Part shown: in pieces, positions 26,381 to 35,131 of the stretch
Layout of the letters: the number at the start of each line of letters is the position of its first letter
Numbering within the stretch: position 1 is the first letter of the stretch
Source: Vulcanococcus sp.
Lineage (GTDB): Bacteria > Cyanobacteriota > Cyanobacteriia > PCC-6307 > Cyanobiaceae
Direction of reading: 5' to 3'
Assembly: GCA_019264575.1 (NCBI GenBank)
Contig: JAHUZV010000014.1
Coordinates: 1-64,000, forward strand
Length of the DNA: 64,000 bases
Notes under the pieces: model-generated
What the model saw: only the letters and a program-made list of their open reading frames with translations
The model's database searches: none
What the model was told of the DNA's origin: nothing
Translations under genes and position numbers: made by a program

Positions 26381-26772
26381 CCGCTGCTGAAGCACCTCTG
26401 CCCGACCCCAGCCAGGGCGTGATCCTGGCGCCGAGCCCCTGGCTGCCCCTGGCGGTGGTGGGCCTGGGACTGGCCTCGCTGCTGCTCAACCCCTGGCTGT
26501 CGCTGGTGGTGAGCCTGTTTGGGCTATTTCTGCTGATCCAGAGCCAGATCCTGCGGCTGCAGTTCAGCGCCGATGCGCTGCTGGTGTGGCGCGGCAGCAC
26601 GGTGCTACGCCGCTTCCCCTACAGCGAATGGCTGAGCTGGACGCTGTTCTGGTCTCCCATCCCTGTGCTGTTTTATTTCCGTGAACAGCGCAGTATCCAC
26701 TTTCTGCCGGTGCTGTTTGACCCCAAGACCCTGCGCGAGCAGCTGAACCTCCACGTGAGCGCCCAGCCATGA
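26377..26772 (+). CDS. DUF3119 membrane protein
   Basis: The protein is 131 residues. Two hydrophobic helices in tandem (WLPLAVVGLGLASLLLNPWL and VVSLFGLFLLIQSQIL) precede a small beta-rich domain (ALLVWRGSTVLRRFPYSEW, PVLFYFREQRSIHFLPVLFD). The pattern fits the DUF3119 family of cyanobacteria and chloroplasts. Function is unknown; coupling to mlaE (ATGA overlap) suggests a membrane-lipid role. Confidence 0.8.
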   Translation: MTAAEAPLPDPSQGVILAPSPWLPLAVVGLGLASLLLNPWLSLVVSLFGLFLLIQSQILRLQFSADALLVWRGSTVLRRFPYSEWLSWTLFWSPIPVLFYFREQRSIHFLPVLFDPKTLREQLNLHVSAQP

Positions 26773-27680
26773 GCGACGACGTCCAGACACCCGCACCCGA
26801 CAGCGCCCCTGCCAAGTGGCAGGAGCTGGCGTTGCGCGAGCTGCAGCAGCAGCGCGAAGCCCTCGAAGCGGAAATCAAGGAGCTCAGCGGCCGCCGTGAT
26901 CAGCTGCAGCAGGAGATCAACAGCAGCTTCGCCGGCCAGTCGGATTCGATCGCCCGGCGGGTGAAGGGCTTCCAGGACTACCTGGTGGGAGCCCTTCAGG
27001 ACCTAGCCGTGGCCGCGGAACAGATGGAGCTGGTGTTGCAGCCGCTGGTGGTGCAGCCCTCACCGCTGGATCAGGCGGCAGCGGCACAGCCAGCCAGCAA
27101 TGCCGCCGGCAGCACCACTCCGCCACCGGCGGCCGCAGGCCTGTTCAGCGCCGATGAGGCCCTGATCCGCGAGAGGCTGCAGAGCTTCCAGGGCCAACCG
27201 GATTTCTACGCCGATCCCTGGAAACTGCGGCGCAGCCTGGAGGCCTCCGGTGCTTCCCTGCTCGACGACTGGTTTCTCAACCAGGGCGGACGCGGCGCCC
27301 AACCCAGCACCGGCAGCCGCAACCGCAATGCCCTGATCACCGCGGCAGCGATCTCGATCCTGGGCGATCTCTACGGCGAGCGCTTTCAAACCCTGGTGCT
27401 GGCCAGTACGCCTGAGCGGCTGGGCGAGTGGCGCCGCGGCCTGCAGGATTGCCTGGGCCTGGCCCGCGAAGACTTTGGCCCCCAGAGCGGCATTGTGCTC
27501 TTCGAGCGCCCCGATGCGCTGATCGAGCGGGCCGACCGACTGGAAGAGCGCGGCGAGCTGCCCTTCATCGTGGTGGATGCCGCCGAAGCCGCGGTGGAGG
27601 TGCCGATCCTTCAATTCCCGATCTGGCTGGCCTTTGCCGGCAGCCCCACCGAACTCGCCCTCGAAGACGACCTGCTGTGA
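26769..27680 (+). CDS. DUF3086 protein
   Basis: The protein is 303 residues. An N-terminal coiled coil (LALRELQQQREALEAEIKEL) is followed by a Gln/Ala-rich linker and a globular C-terminal domain with DPWKLRRSLEASGASLLDDW, AAISILGDLYGERFQTLVLA and ILQFPIWLAFAGSPTEL. It matches the cyanobacteria-specific DUF3086 family as I know it; function is unknown. It overlaps the genes on both sides by four bases, so it is an obligate member of the mlaE-plsY operon. Confidence 0.8.
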   Translation: MSDDVQTPAPDSAPAKWQELALRELQQQREALEAEIKELSGRRDQLQQEINSSFAGQSDSIARRVKGFQDYLVGALQDLAVAAEQMELVLQPLVVQPSPLDQAAAAQPASNAAGSTTPPPAAAGLFSADEALIRERLQSFQGQPDFYADPWKLRRSLEASGASLLDDWFLNQGGRGAQPSTGSRNRNALITAAAISILGDLYGERFQTLVLASTPERLGEWRRGLQDCLGLAREDFGPQSGIVLFERPDALIERADRLEERGELPFIVVDAAEAAVEVPILQFPIWLAFAGSPTELALEDDLL

Positions 27681-28321
27681 CCGCACTGCTGCAAACCCCT
27701 CTGTTCTGCCTGCTGGCGGGCTACCTGCTGGGCTCGATCCCCAGCGGCTACCTGGCAGGCCGCTGGCTCAAGGGAGTGGACATTCGCAGCCTGGGATCTG
27801 GCTCCACCGGCGCCACCAATGTGCTGCGCCAGTTCGGCAAGGCGCCGGCTCTGGTGGTGTTTCTGGTGGATGTGCTCAAGGGCACTGCGGCCGTGCTGTT
27901 GGCCAAACTGCTGCTGCAACCGCTCGGCATCACCCCTGAGAGCGATTGGTGGGTGGTGGCCACGGGGCTGGCGGCGCTGGCCGGCCACATCTGGCCGGTG
28001 TGGCTCGGCTGGCGCGGCGGCAAGGCGGTGGCAACGGGGCTGGGGATGCTGCTGGGCCTCACTTGGCCGGTGGGCCTGGCCTGCTTTGGCGTGTTCATGG
28101 CCGTGATCTCGCTCTCGCGGATCGTGTCGCTCTCCAGCGTGATCGCCGCCCTGAGCCTGCCGCTACTGATGCTCGGCTCTTTCGCCAGCAGTGGCACCGG
28201 GCTGCGGCCGGCCTACCTGGCCATGGCCCTGCTCACGATGGTGATGGTGCTCTGGCGGCACCGCAGCAACATTGAGCGTCTGCTGGCGGGCACCGAACCA
28301 AGGATCGGCCAGAAGGCCTGA
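27677..28321 (+). CDS. plsY: Acyl-phosphate:glycerol-3-phosphate acyltransferase
   Basis: The protein is 214 residues with about five helices. It makes lysophosphatidate, the first step of membrane lipid synthesis. Conserved motifs: GYLLGSIPSGYLAGRW, SLGSGSTGATNVLRQFGK (phosphate binding), VVFLVDVLKG, and GHIWPVWLGWRGGKAVATGLG. The start is a GTG overlapping DUF3086. Together with MlaE the operon joins lipid synthesis and lipid transport. Confidence 0.94.
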   Translation: MTALLQTPLFCLLAGYLLGSIPSGYLAGRWLKGVDIRSLGSGSTGATNVLRQFGKAPALVVFLVDVLKGTAAVLLAKLLLQPLGITPESDWWVVATGLAALAGHIWPVWLGWRGGKAVATGLGMLLGLTWPVGLACFGVFMAVISLSRIVSLSSVIAALSLPLLMLGSFASSGTGLRPAYLAMALLTMVMVLWRHRSNIERLLAGTEPRIGQKA

Positions 28322-28334
28322 TTCCGCCAGCGCT

Positions 28335-29150
28335 TCAGCCCAGCTGACGGCTGCGCTCAGCGGCAGCCACCACCGCCTCGATCAAGGCGGCGCGCAAACC
28401 GCCACTCTCCAGGGCGCGGATCCCGGCAATGGTGGTGCCCCCCGGGCTGCTCACCATGTCTTTGAGCTGGCCAGGATGCAGCTGCTGCTCCTGCAGCAGC
28501 GCAGCGGTTCCAGCCAGGGTGCGATGGGCCAGATGATGGGCTTGCACCCGGGGCAAACCGGCGGCTACGGCTCCATCGGCCATCGCTTCGGCCACCAGTG
28601 CCACAAAGGCAGGGCCTGAGGAGGTGAGGGCCAGGAAGGCATCCAGCTGCGCCTCAGGCAACTGCAGCACCTCGCCCACCTGGGCAAAGAGCTGCTGCAC
28701 CCAGGCCTGCTGTTCAGCAGACACGCCCTCACCCCAGGCCAGGCCGGTCAGGCCGGCGCGCACCAAGCAAGGCGTGTTAGGCACCGCCCGCACGATCCGC
28801 CAGGCGGGGAAGAGCCGCTGCAGGCGTGCCACCGTCACACCAGCCAGCACGGAAATGAGCAGCGGCGGCTCGGCGCCGGTGGGAGTTGGCGCAACCGCAG
28901 CCACCGCCTCCAGCTGCTGGGGCTTTACCGCCAGAAGCACCGCCTCGCTGCCCCAGGCCGCTGCCGGCTCCGTGCTCACCTGAAGGCCAGGGCGCTGCTG
29001 CCGTAAACGCTCGGCCGAGGCCTGGGATGCCACCGCCGCCTGCACGCCGGGAGCCTTGAGCTGCCCGCTCTCGAGCAACGGAAACAGCAAGGCCTGGGCC
29101 ATACGGCCCAGGCCGATCACCCCAAAGCTGGCGGGGGAGAAGCTGCTCAA
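28335..29150 (-). CDS. proC: Pyrroline-5-carboxylate reductase
   Basis: The protein is about 271 residues. It reduces pyrroline-5-carboxylate to proline with NAD(P)H. The nucleotide-binding motif FGVIGLGRMAQALL opens the Rossmann domain; VLLAVKPQQLEAV and VRAVPNTPCLVRAGLTGLA follow; the C-terminal dimer domain has LTSSGPAFVALVAEAMADGA and DMVSSPGGTTIAGIRALE. The start is a TTG at 29150. It is the last gene of the der-to-proC block on the minus strand. Confidence 0.95.
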   Translation of the reverse strand: MSSFSPASFGVIGLGRMAQALLFPLLESGQLKAPGVQAAVASQASAERLRQQRPGLQVSTEPAAAWGSEAVLLAVKPQQLEAVAAVAPTPTGAEPPLLISVLAGVTVARLQRLFPAWRIVRAVPNTPCLVRAGLTGLAWGEGVSAEQQAWVQQLFAQVGEVLQLPEAQLDAFLALTSSGPAFVALVAEAMADGAVAAGLPRVQAHHLAHRTLAGTAALLQEQQLHPGQLKDMVSSPGGTTIAGIRALESGGLRAALIEAVVAAAERSRQLG

Positions 29151-29167
29151 AGGGGTGAGAGGTGCGC

Positions 29168-29722
29168 TCAGCCGACGCTAGCGCCGTAGGTTTCGCGGCC
29201 CCAGGCGGGTGCGGGAGCGGCTTCCGGCTCCTGGCTCACCTCGCGGGACACCACGGTGGGAGAGGAGGGCTCCTCGCTGGCGGCGGTGGTCACGGTGACG
29301 CAGCTGGGGGCGAACAGGAAGATGCTCTCGCCCACCCGCTCCTGGTGGCCGTCGATGGCGAAGGTGCCACCAGCCACGAAATCCACAGCACGCTGGGCCT
29401 GATCCGGCTCCATCATCGTGAGATTGAGGATCACGGTCTTGCGCTCGCGCAGTGCCTGGATGGCGCGGGGCATTTCATCGAAGCTGCGGGGCTCCATCAG
29501 GGTCACCTCCGCGGCCGAGGAGGAGATGCCCGGCATGCCGATCACGTTGCTGCCCGCAAAGGGATCAACGCTGTCGAAATCGCTGGTGAGCGCCAGGGCG
29601 CCGGGGCTCGTGGTGGTGCTGGCCGGCGGCACATCGCCGTGGTCGTAATCAAGCTCGTCGTCGTAGCCGTCGAGGTAGTCGTCACCGGAGACAACTGCAC
29701 GCAGGCGGGAGAGCAACGACAC
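29168..29722 (-). CDS. sepF: Cell division protein SepF
   Basis: The protein is 184 residues. SepF anchors and aligns FtsZ at the division site. The N-terminal membrane-binding helix is [16 protein letters not shown]; an acidic linker precedes the core SepF domain with [40 protein letters not shown] and the end [16 protein letters not shown]. The start is a GTG at 29722. The order pipX-pipY-sepF-proC is common in cyanobacteria. Confidence 0.93.
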   Translation of the reverse strand: MSLLSRLRAVVSGDDYLDGYDDELDYDHGDVPPASTTTSPGALALTSDFDSVDPFAGSNVIGMPGISSSAAEVTLMEPRSFDEMPRAIQALRERKTVILNLTMMEPDQAQRAVDFVAGGTFAIDGHQERVGESIFLFAPSCVTVTTAASEEPSSPTVVSREVSQEPEAAPAPAWGRETYGASVG

Positions 29723-29749
29723 CGTGGAACCTCGGTCTTGGCACTAAAC

Positions 29750-30424
29750 CTAGATAGCGTCCCACGTGGGCGGTGACAAGGGTTTCGGGCCGAAGAGGGC
29801 TGAGCCGATACGGATCCAGGTGCTGCCGGCCGCCGCGGCCTCCTGCCAATCGCCACTCATCCCCATCGACAACTGATCAAGACCCAGCTCCCGCGCCAGG
29901 GCCGCACAGTCTGCAAACAGGCTCTGGCGCTGGGTTACGTCCAGTCCCAGGGGCGCCATGGTCATCAGGCCCACCAGTTGCACCGAAGCCAAAGCCCGCA
30001 GCTGCGGCCAGGCCTGGCGGAGCTCCTCAGGGGCAAAACCACCCTTGGCCGGGTCAGGGCGCAGCTTCACCTGAAGCAACAGCTTGGGGCACACCCCCTC
30101 CTCCCCGGAGATCCGGGCCACCCGTTCGGCCAGGGCCAGCGAATCCACCGAATGCAGCCAGGCAAAACGCTGCACCACGGGCCGCACCTTGTTGGCCTGC
30201 AGCCGCCCGATGAAATGCCAATCAAGCCCTGGCAGATCAGCCAGCTCCGCCTGTTTGGCCGTGGCTTCCTGCAGCCGGCTTTCCCCGAAGCTGCGTTGTC
30301 CCAGCGCTGCCAATTCGCGGATGGCGGCAGCGGGATGGCCTTTGCTCACCGCCAGTAGCTGGGTGGAGGCGGGCAGCTGGCTGCGAATCGCCGCCAAGCG
30401 CTCAGCTGCTGACTCAGACACCAC
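29750..30424 (-). CDS. pipY: PLP homeostasis protein PipY (YggS/PROSC family)
   Basis: The protein is about 224 residues with a single PLP-binding barrel domain. The PLP lysine lies in LLAVSKGHPAAAIRELAALG; FGESRLQEA, WHFIGRLQANKVRPV, LMTMAPLG, LSMGMSGDWQEAAAAGSTWI and RIGSALFGP are family motifs. It keeps pyridoxal phosphate and amino-acid pools in balance. It starts at GTG 30424 or the next codon, 8 to 11 bases after the pipX stop, and the genes are cotranscribed in cyanobacteria. The open frame extends further but would overlap pipX. Confidence 0.92.
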   Translation of the reverse strand: MVSESAAERLAAIRSQLPASTQLLAVSKGHPAAAIRELAALGQRSFGESRLQEATAKQAELADLPGLDWHFIGRLQANKVRPVVQRFAWLHSVDSLALAERVARISGEEGVCPKLLLQVKLRPDPAKGGFAPEELRQAWPQLRALASVQLVGLMTMAPLGLDVTQRQSLFADCAALARELGLDQLSMGMSGDWQEAAAAGSTWIRIGSALFGPKPLSPPTWDAI

Positions 30425-30431
30425 GTATTGA

Positions 30432-30698
30432 TCAGATAAAGGTTTGATCGAACAACTGACGCCAACGCGCGTGGGCTTCAGGGCCATCGCGGCGGGCGCG
30501 CGCAAGGTTCTGCTCAGCCAGATGGCGGGCGTCCATCAACGGGATCACCTCAAATTGAGCGCCGCGCTCCTGCAGGGTCACCACAAAAAACATGCGCTGG
30601 GCATAGAGCGTGGCGTAGAGATCGCGCCCCTCACCCACCTCCGCCACGCGGTAGAGCAAGCCGAAGGTGGGGTGATTGAGATAACGCTCTGTGCTCAC
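30432..30698 (-). CDS. pipX: PipX, PII-interacting NtcA coactivator
   Basis: The protein is 88 residues. It consists of a tudor-like domain (MSTERYLNHPTFGLLYRVAE, YATLYAQRMFFVVTL, QFEVIPLMDARHLAEQNLAR) and two C-terminal helices. PipX swaps between the PII protein and the regulator NtcA to signal nitrogen and carbon balance, and also contacts PlmA. It is a cyanobacteria-only gene and helps identify the organism. It heads the pipX-pipY pair. Confidence 0.95.
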   Translation of the reverse strand: MSTERYLNHPTFGLLYRVAEVGEGRDLYATLYAQRMFFVVTLQERGAQFEVIPLMDARHLAEQNLARARRDGPEAHARWRQLFDQTFI

Positions 30699-30734
30699 TC
30701 AGCGCTCACGCGGTCTGTGCCGACGGTGACCAAA

Positions 30735-31643
30735 TCAGACGTCACCGTACCTCCACCGCAAACCGAGCAAGAGCGCAAGCCCCAGCGCACAAGCCCACTG
30801 CAGCGCTGGCCTTGGCAGCGGATCACGAATCAACTGAGCCGGTGCAATCCAACGGCCACCTTTGGCCATCAACGCCTCGGCTCCCTGTTCAGCCCGCAGC
30901 AACACATTGGCGAGCAAGCGCTCGCCCAAAGCGAGCACCAGCGCCAAGGAACCCTGCAGCCCCAATTGGCGCAGGTTCACCGAACGGGTGGCCACCGAGC
31001 GCAGCAGGTTCTGAAATTCCTCCTGCACCAAGGGCAGGAAGCGAAGCGACAGCAGCAGGGTGAAGCCCAGCCGATCCACCGGCACCCCAAGCCGCGCCAG
31101 GGGCGCGATGCACCAGCTCAAGCCCCACACCAACGATTCCGGCGGCGTGGTGAGCAGCAGCAGGTTGGCGCTGTGAATCACTGTGAACAGCAAGGTGGCG
31201 CTGTTGATCCCCAGCTCCGCGGAGCGGCGCGTAATCACCAGCGGCCCGAATGGCACCGGGCCCAGCTGCACCGGCCCCCAGCGCAACAACTCCCAGCGCT
31301 GCCCCTGATCCGCAGGGGCCAGCCGCAGCTCCTGGGGCGACCGGTTCAAGGCCACCGGCTCAGCTCCGCCGGCGGGGAGAAAGGTGGCAAGAACGCCCAC
31401 CAAGAGCGAGAGGGCCAAAAGCAGCGGCAAGGTGCGGCGCCAGATCCGCCAGGGAAGGCCGCTGCAGGCCGTCACCAGCAGCAGCAAGCCCACCAGCGCC
31501 AGTCGCCACCAGGGCCCCGCCAGGATCGGCGTGAGCAGAAAGGCCACGGTCCAGGCCAGCTTCAGGCGGGGATCGAGATCCCGCAGCCAGCTACCCGTGC
31601 CATCGACGTACTGGCCGATGGGGATCTGCCGCAACCAGTCCAT
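30735..31643 (-). CDS. CbiQ/EcfT-type transporter membrane component
   Basis: The protein is 302 residues. It has several hydrophobic helices (LAWTVAFLLTPILAG, LALVGLLLLVTACSG, LPLLLALSLLVGVLATFLP) and the N-terminal DLDPRLKLAWT of the family. The EcfT motifs with Arg that contact the ATPases are seen in LLRSVATRSVNL and LLRAEQGAEALMAKG. It is the T component of energy-coupling-factor importers for metals or vitamins. No EcfA or substrate-binding S component is adjacent. It sits between der and pipX, as in related genomes. Confidence 0.85.
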   Translation of the reverse strand: MDWLRQIPIGQYVDGTGSWLRDLDPRLKLAWTVAFLLTPILAGPWWRLALVGLLLLVTACSGLPWRIWRRTLPLLLALSLLVGVLATFLPAGGAEPVALNRSPQELRLAPADQGQRWELLRWGPVQLGPVPFGPLVITRRSAELGINSATLLFTVIHSANLLLLTTPPESLVWGLSWCIAPLARLGVPVDRLGFTLLLSLRFLPLVQEEFQNLLRSVATRSVNLRQLGLQGSLALVLALGERLLANVLLRAEQGAEALMAKGGRWIAPAQLIRDPLPRPALQWACALGLALLLGLRWRYGDV

Positions 31644-31667
31644 CAGGCTCCCACCAAACCCGTGGGA

Positions 31668-33032
31668 TCAGCGGCCGCGGGCTTGCTGGCGCGCCAGATC
31701 CTTCTCGGCATCCCGCTGCTGCTTGCCGCGCCAGAACAGCTTGAGCGGCGATCCCTCAAAACCCAGGCCCTCACGGATCTGCCGTTCCACGTAGCGACGG
31801 TAGGTGTCGCCGAACAGCTTCGGGTCGTTCACAAACAGCGTGAAGCTCGGAGGCCGCGTGGCCACCTGGGTGCCGTAGTAGATGCGGCCCTGGCGGCCGC
31901 CGCGGCTGGTGGGCGGCGAGCGCCAGCTCACGGCCTCCTGCAGCACTTCATTCACCACCGAGGTGCTCACGCGGCGGCGATGTTGCTCCACCGCCACCGC
32001 CGCGATCGCAAAGATGCTCTGCACACGCTGGCCGCTCAAGGCCGAGGTGAACAACATCGGCGCCCAATCGAGGAAATAGAGCTTGGCGCGCAGCTCTTTT
32101 TCCATCGCCGGCATGGTGTGCGAATCCTTCTCGATCGCATCCCACTTATTCACCACCACCACGCAGGCGCGGCCATCTTCTTCAATGCGACCGGCCAGGC
32201 GCTGATCCTGCTCAGTGACGCCATCGAGGGCATCGATCACCAGCACGCACACATCGGAGCGCTCAATCGCCTTGAAGCTGCGGTTGATCCCGAAGAACTC
32301 CGGGCCGTAATTCACCGAGCGCTTGCGGCGAATGCCGGCGGTATCGAGGATTTTCCAGGTGTGGCCCTCCCGCTCGATCGTGGTGTCGATCGTGTCGCGG
32401 GTGGTGCCGCGGATCGGGCTCACGATCGCCCGCTTCTCACCGCAAATCGCGTTGAGCAGGCTGGATTTACCCACATTCGGGCGGCCCACGATTGCCAGCT
32501 GGATCGGTTCCTCACCGGTGAGCTCTTCGGTGGGGGGCAGATGGCCCACCACCTTGTCGAGCAGGTCGCCCGTGCCGGCGCCGTGGATGGCGGAGATCGG
32601 GTAGGGCTCCCCTAAGCCCAGGCTCCAAAACTCAGCTGCCATCGAGAGGCCGGCTTCGGGCGACTCGCACTTGTTCACCGCCAGCAGCACCGGCACGTTG
32701 TGACCGCGCAGCCACTCGGCAATCGATTCATCCGCCGCGGTGAGGCCTTGCTGGCCATCGGCGATCACCACAGCCACGGAGGCCTCAGAGAGGGCGAGGT
32801 TCGCTTGCTCGCGAATCTCCGGCAGGAATTCACTGTCGTCGTCGAACACCAGGCCGCCGGTATCCACAACCTTGAAATGACGATCTCGCCAGTAGCCGTC
32901 TTGGTAAGTGCGATCGCGGGTCACACCGGGCTCGTCGTGCACGATCGCCTCACGGCTCTTGCAGAGGCGGTTGACCAAGGTGGATTTGCCCACATTGGGG
33001 CGGCCAATAATGGCGACGACCGGCAGAGCCAA
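31668..33032 (-). CDS. der: Ribosome-associated GTPase Der (EngA)
   Basis: The protein is about 454 residues with two GTPase domains in tandem and a KH-like C-terminal domain. G domain 1: [21 protein letters not shown] domain 2: [30 protein letters not shown]. It matures the 50S subunit. The C-terminus ends in basic residues ([20 protein letters not shown]). I chose TTG 33032 ([15 protein letters not shown]), which fits the family length; the frame extends upstream for 24 codons of unlikely composition. Confidence 0.95.
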   Translation of the reverse strand: MALPVVAIIGRPNVGKSTLVNRLCKSREAIVHDEPGVTRDRTYQDGYWRDRHFKVVDTGGLVFDDDSEFLPEIREQANLALSEASVAVVIADGQQGLTAADESIAEWLRGHNVPVLLAVNKCESPEAGLSMAAEFWSLGLGEPYPISAIHGAGTGDLLDKVVGHLPPTEELTGEEPIQLAIVGRPNVGKSSLLNAICGEKRAIVSPIRGTTRDTIDTTIEREGHTWKILDTAGIRRKRSVNYGPEFFGINRSFKAIERSDVCVLVIDALDGVTEQDQRLAGRIEEDGRACVVVVNKWDAIEKDSHTMPAMEKELRAKLYFLDWAPMLFTSALSGQRVQSIFAIAAVAVEQHRRRVSTSVVNEVLQEAVSWRSPPTSRGGRQGRIYYGTQVATRPPSFTLFVNDPKLFGDTYRRYVERQIREGLGFEGSPLKLFWRGKQQRDAEKDLARQQARGR

Positions 33033-33174
33033 GCGGGTATCACAACAACTGTCGTGACTTGACCCTACAGGCCGGCGGAAGCGAAAAACTTTCCGCCGTC
33101 GCATCGCGCGACGCAGCGAGTCTCGCTAGCAGAAGGGTGTTCTGAGCCCCGCCCCCTTGCGGCGGCCTGCCCCC

Positions 33175-33558
33175 ATGCTGGAACTGATCGCCTCGATCGT
33201 GGTCGACCTCTCCGACCAGAAGCTCTACGTGTACAACCAGCAGCAGGAGCTGGTGCGCACGGTGCTGGTGAGCACGGGCAAAGCCTCCAAGCCAACGCCC
33301 ACAGGCAGCGCGCAGGTGTTCACCAAGTACCGCAGCGTCACCATGCGCGGCCGCACCTACGTGGCCCCGAATGTGCCCTGGGCGATGTGCATCACCGAGA
33401 ACGAAATGATCTGCATGCACGGGGCCCCCTGGCAGGAGGCCGCGGGGCAGGCCTTCGGCGTGGCCCGCAGCAGCGGCTGCATCCGCATCCCCAGCCCCCA
33501 TGCCCGCTGGTTGTTCGAGAACACCCCAGTCGGAACACCCGTCACGATCCAGGTGTGA
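33175..33558 (+). CDS. L,D-transpeptidase catalytic domain protein
   Basis: The protein is 127 residues, essentially one YkuD domain: SIVVDLSDQKLYVYNQQQEL, VSTGKASKPTPTGSAQVFTK, and the catalytic segment MHGAPWQEA with ARSSGCIRIP, in which Cys102 is the nucleophile. The residue before Gly is Ser rather than His of the standard SHGC motif; other family members also show SSGC. No signal peptide or membrane anchor is seen from this start. Such enzymes crosslink peptidoglycan or attach proteins to it. A TTG at 33157 is an alternative start. Confidence 0.82.
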   Translation: MLELIASIVVDLSDQKLYVYNQQQELVRTVLVSTGKASKPTPTGSAQVFTKYRSVTMRGRTYVAPNVPWAMCITENEMICMHGAPWQEAAGQAFGVARSSGCIRIPSPHARWLFENTPVGTPVTIQV

Positions 33559-33564
33559 AGGCCC

Positions 33565-34044
33565 TCAGCTGATCGGCAAATCACCCGGGTGGCCCACCAC
33601 CGGATCGGCGGGCTGCTCCCGCAGCTCCGGCAGCGGGCCGCTCTCCGGCAGCGGCTCCCCTCGCTCCGCCAGGTGGGCCAGCAGCCAGTTCACCGCCGTG
33701 GCCCGGCGGGTGCGCCGCGGATAGAGCTCACCGATGCGATAGCCCCCGAAGCCCAGCTGCTCTTTGAGCAGCTGCTTGTGTTGCTTTGGGATCGAGCGCG
33801 TCAGCGCCACCGAAGGCGGCCGCTGGGCAATGAACTGGGGCTCAGTTGGGAATGACTCCCGCCAGCTGGCTTCCGCAGCCGGGCCCGCGCTCCAGGTGCC
33901 GGAGCCATCGAGCTCGTATCCCAGGCGCGGCCAGATCAGTTCACACACGAAGCGATCGCTGGTGCGATCGGCCAGCACCGCGTCCAGCAGCGCACGGCTC
34001 AGGGGGAAGGGAACGGGCGTGGCGGCGGCTTCGGCAGGAGGCAT
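33565..34044 (-). CDS. DUF1823 protein
   Basis: The protein is about 159 residues, soluble. Visible parts: PFPLSRALLDAVLADRTSDR, ICxLI-like CELIWPRLGYELDGSGTWSA, FIAQRPPSVALTRSIPKQHK, LLKEQLGFGGYRIGELYPRR and TRRATAVNWLLAHL. The family is known to me as DUF1823 of cyanobacteria; function is unknown. I put the start at ATG 34044; an ATG at 34074 overlaps the start of the divergent dus gene by two bases. Confidence 0.8.
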   Translation of the reverse strand: MPPAEAAATPVPFPLSRALLDAVLADRTSDRFVCELIWPRLGYELDGSGTWSAGPAAEASWRESFPTEPQFIAQRPPSVALTRSIPKQHKQLLKEQLGFGGYRIGELYPRRTRRATAVNWLLAHLAERGEPLPESGPLPELREQPADPVVGHPGDLPIS

Positions 34045-34072
34045 CGGCCTGGAGTCCGACAATCGGATCACC

Positions 34073-35131
34073 ATGATCACTGCCTCATCCCCACTCGAGC
34101 TGGCCGGCCGCGGCACCCCCCGGGCGTTGCGCTGCCGCGTGCTGCAGTCGCCCCTGGCGGGGGTGAGCGATCGCATCTTCCGCAGCCTGGTGCGGCGCTG
34201 GGCCCCCGATGCGCTGCTGTTCACAGAGATGGTGAACGCCACCAGCCTGGAGCTGGGCCACGGCCTGATCAAGGTGGAGGAGCTCGCCAGTGAGCCAGGG
34301 CCGATCGGGGTGCAGCTGTTCGATCACCGCCCGGCCGCCATGGCCGATGCCGCCCGCCGCGCCGAGGCCGCCGGCGCCTATCTGATCGACATCAACATGG
34401 GCTGCCCGGTGAAGAAGATCGCCAAAAAGGGCGGCGGCAGCGGCCTGATCCGCGATCCCGATCTGGCGGCGCGGATCGTGGAATCGGTGTCTGAAGCCGT
34501 GACGGTGCCCGTGACGGTGAAAACCCGCATCGGCTGGTGCGGCAGCGACGCCGATCCGGTGAGCTGGTGCCAGCAGCTCGAGGGCGCTGGCGCCCAGCTG
34601 CTCACCCTGCACGGCCGAACCCGCGAGCAGGGCTTCAAGGGCCAGGCCAATTGGGACGCGATCGCCGCCGTGAAGCGGGCGCTCCGCATCCCTGTGATCG
34701 CCAACGGCGATGTGAACAGCGCCGCCGATGCCCTGCGCTGCCTGGAGCACACCGGCGCCGATGGCGTGATGGTGGGGCGCGGCACCATGGGCGCCCCCTG
34801 GCTGGTGGGGCAGATCGATGCCGCCCTTAGCGGCCGGCCGATCCCTCCCAGCCCAGGCGCCCGCGAGCGGATTGCGCTGGCCGCAGAGCAGCTGCAGGCC
34901 CTAGTGGCCGCCCGTGGGGATCACGGCCTGCTGATCGCCCGCAAACACATGAGCTGGACCTGCACCGGCTTCAGCGGAGCGCCGCAGCTTCGCAACGCCC
35001 TGATGCGGGCGCTCACCCCCGCAGAAGCCCTAGCGTTGCTGGATCAAGCCGCGGCCCAGCTGGATGACTGCGGAGCTCTGGCTCCCCTGGCTGCTACTGC
35101 TGTGGCCCCTGTGGCTGAGTCGCCGGCCTGA
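34073..35131 (+). CDS. dusB: tRNA-dihydrouridine synthase (DusB type)
   Basis: The protein is 352 residues. It reduces uridines in the D loop of tRNA using FMN. It has RVLQSPLAGVSDRIFRSLVR, TEMVNATSLELG, GVQLFDHRP, INMGCPVKKIAKKGGGSGL (Cys is the catalytic residue), VTVKTRIGW, LTLHGRTREQGFKGQANWD and VIANGDVNSAADALR, then GVMVGRGTMGAPWLV. The start is the ATG at 34073. The last 68 bases overlap the glycosyltransferase gene in another frame. Confidence 0.94.
   Translation: MITASSPLELAGRGTPRALRCRVLQSPLAGVSDRIFRSLVRRWAPDALLFTEMVNATSLELGHGLIKVEELASEPGPIGVQLFDHRPAAMADAARRAEAAGAYLIDINMGCPVKKIAKKGGGSGLIRDPDLAARIVESVSEAVTVPVTVKTRIGWCGSDADPVSWCQQLEGAGAQLLTLHGRTREQGFKGQANWDAIAAVKRALRIPVIANGDVNSAADALRCLEHTGADGVMVGRGTMGAPWLVGQIDAALSGRPIPPSPGARERIALAAEQLQALVAARGDHGLLIARKHMSWTCTGFSGAPQLRNALMRALTPAEALALLDQAAAQLDDCGALAPLAATAVAPVAESPA

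Noticed and set aside
30444..32615. A 723-codon open frame on the plus strand
   Set aside because: It runs antisense through pipX, cbiQ and der, all clear genes. Its translation is His/Gln/Arg-rich low-complexity sequence, typical of antisense frames in GC-rich DNA.
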